Shown here: piece after piece, positions 32,981-33,002 of the stretch | How positions within the stretch are numbered: position 1 is the stretch's first letter | Layout of the letters: every line of letters starts with the position of its first letter | NCBI GenBank assembly: GCA_900316745.1 | Contig: ONEB01000017.1 | Coordinates: 1 to 33,002, forward strand | Length of the DNA stretch: 33,002 nt | Reading direction: 5' to 3' | From: an uncultured Eubacteriales bacterium | GTDB lineage: Bacteria > Bacillota > Clostridia > Oscillospirales > Oscillospiraceae | Notes under the pieces: model-generated | The model's database searches: none | The model's input: only the letters and a program-made list of their open reading frames with translations | Told to the model about the DNA's origin: nothing | Made by a program: the position numbers and the translations under genes

Positions 32981-33002
32981 GCGTTAAGCTGTAGGTGTGA
33001 AA

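Overview
The window is GC-rich bacterial chromosome. The 23S-tRNA-5S block, signal peptides of the Lys-Lys...Leu...AxA type, SLH (S-layer homology) proteins, strong AGGAGG ribosome binding sites and a Moco-riboswitch-like leader all suggest an anaerobic Bacillota, most likely Clostridia of the Oscillospirales type. That placement is inference from gene content, not from a phylogeny.

Layout. 1-830: the 3' end of a 23S rRNA gene, tRNA-Glu and tRNA-Lys, then a separate strong promoter, a 5S rRNA gene that lacks its 3' end, tRNA-Asn, a CAT-anticodon tRNA, tRNA-Trp and a terminator. 984-6138: exported proteins. These are a three-repeat SLH protein, three tandem secreted subtilisin-family proteases that share an almost identical 16-residue amphipathic C-terminal tail, and a chimeric SGNH-SLH protein. 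6163-10233: a CooC-type metallochaperone ATPase, a DMSO-reductase-family molybdoenzyme without a Tat signal, and a flavin-reductase-like protein with its own promoter. 10341-13502: a MATE transporter, a YgjV-like membrane protein, and a scar in which an SLC13-type transporter remnant, a MATE remnant and a cytidylate-kinase-like gene are joined abruptly.

13514-21457 is the functional core. A promoter, a probable Moco riboswitch and an intrinsic terminator precede a ten-gene operon for molybdenum cofactor synthesis and molybdate uptake: moeA-like, moeA, mobB, moaA, MOSC, mogA/moaB, modA, moaC, modB, modC. The genes are packed with ATGA overlaps. moaD, moaE and mobA are not in the window. The upstream molybdoenzyme is a plausible client of the cofactor.

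21460-23898 (minus strand) encodes an 812-residue protein with all adenosine-deaminase metal and catalytic motifs, an unassigned N-terminal domain and a C-terminal Rossmann-like domain that resembles SLOG nucleotide sensors. This is the strongest candidate here for an undescribed activity. It is divergent from panB and a PLP aminotransferase. A cytoplasmic gamma-glutamyltransferase-family protein lies on the minus strand at 26157-27785. 27927-30117 carries a membrane-anchored unknown protein and an NlpC/P60-like lipoprotein.

30114-32980: a strong promoter, a structured leader with a terminator-like hairpin, a TM1266-family small regulator and a NitT/TauT-type ABC importer (binding protein, permease, short ATPase).

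Several places (5S/tRNA-Asn, SGNH/SLH, SLC13/MATE/kinase) look like clean internal deletions that fuse two genes. They may be real reductive events or assembly artefacts, and read mapping would tell.
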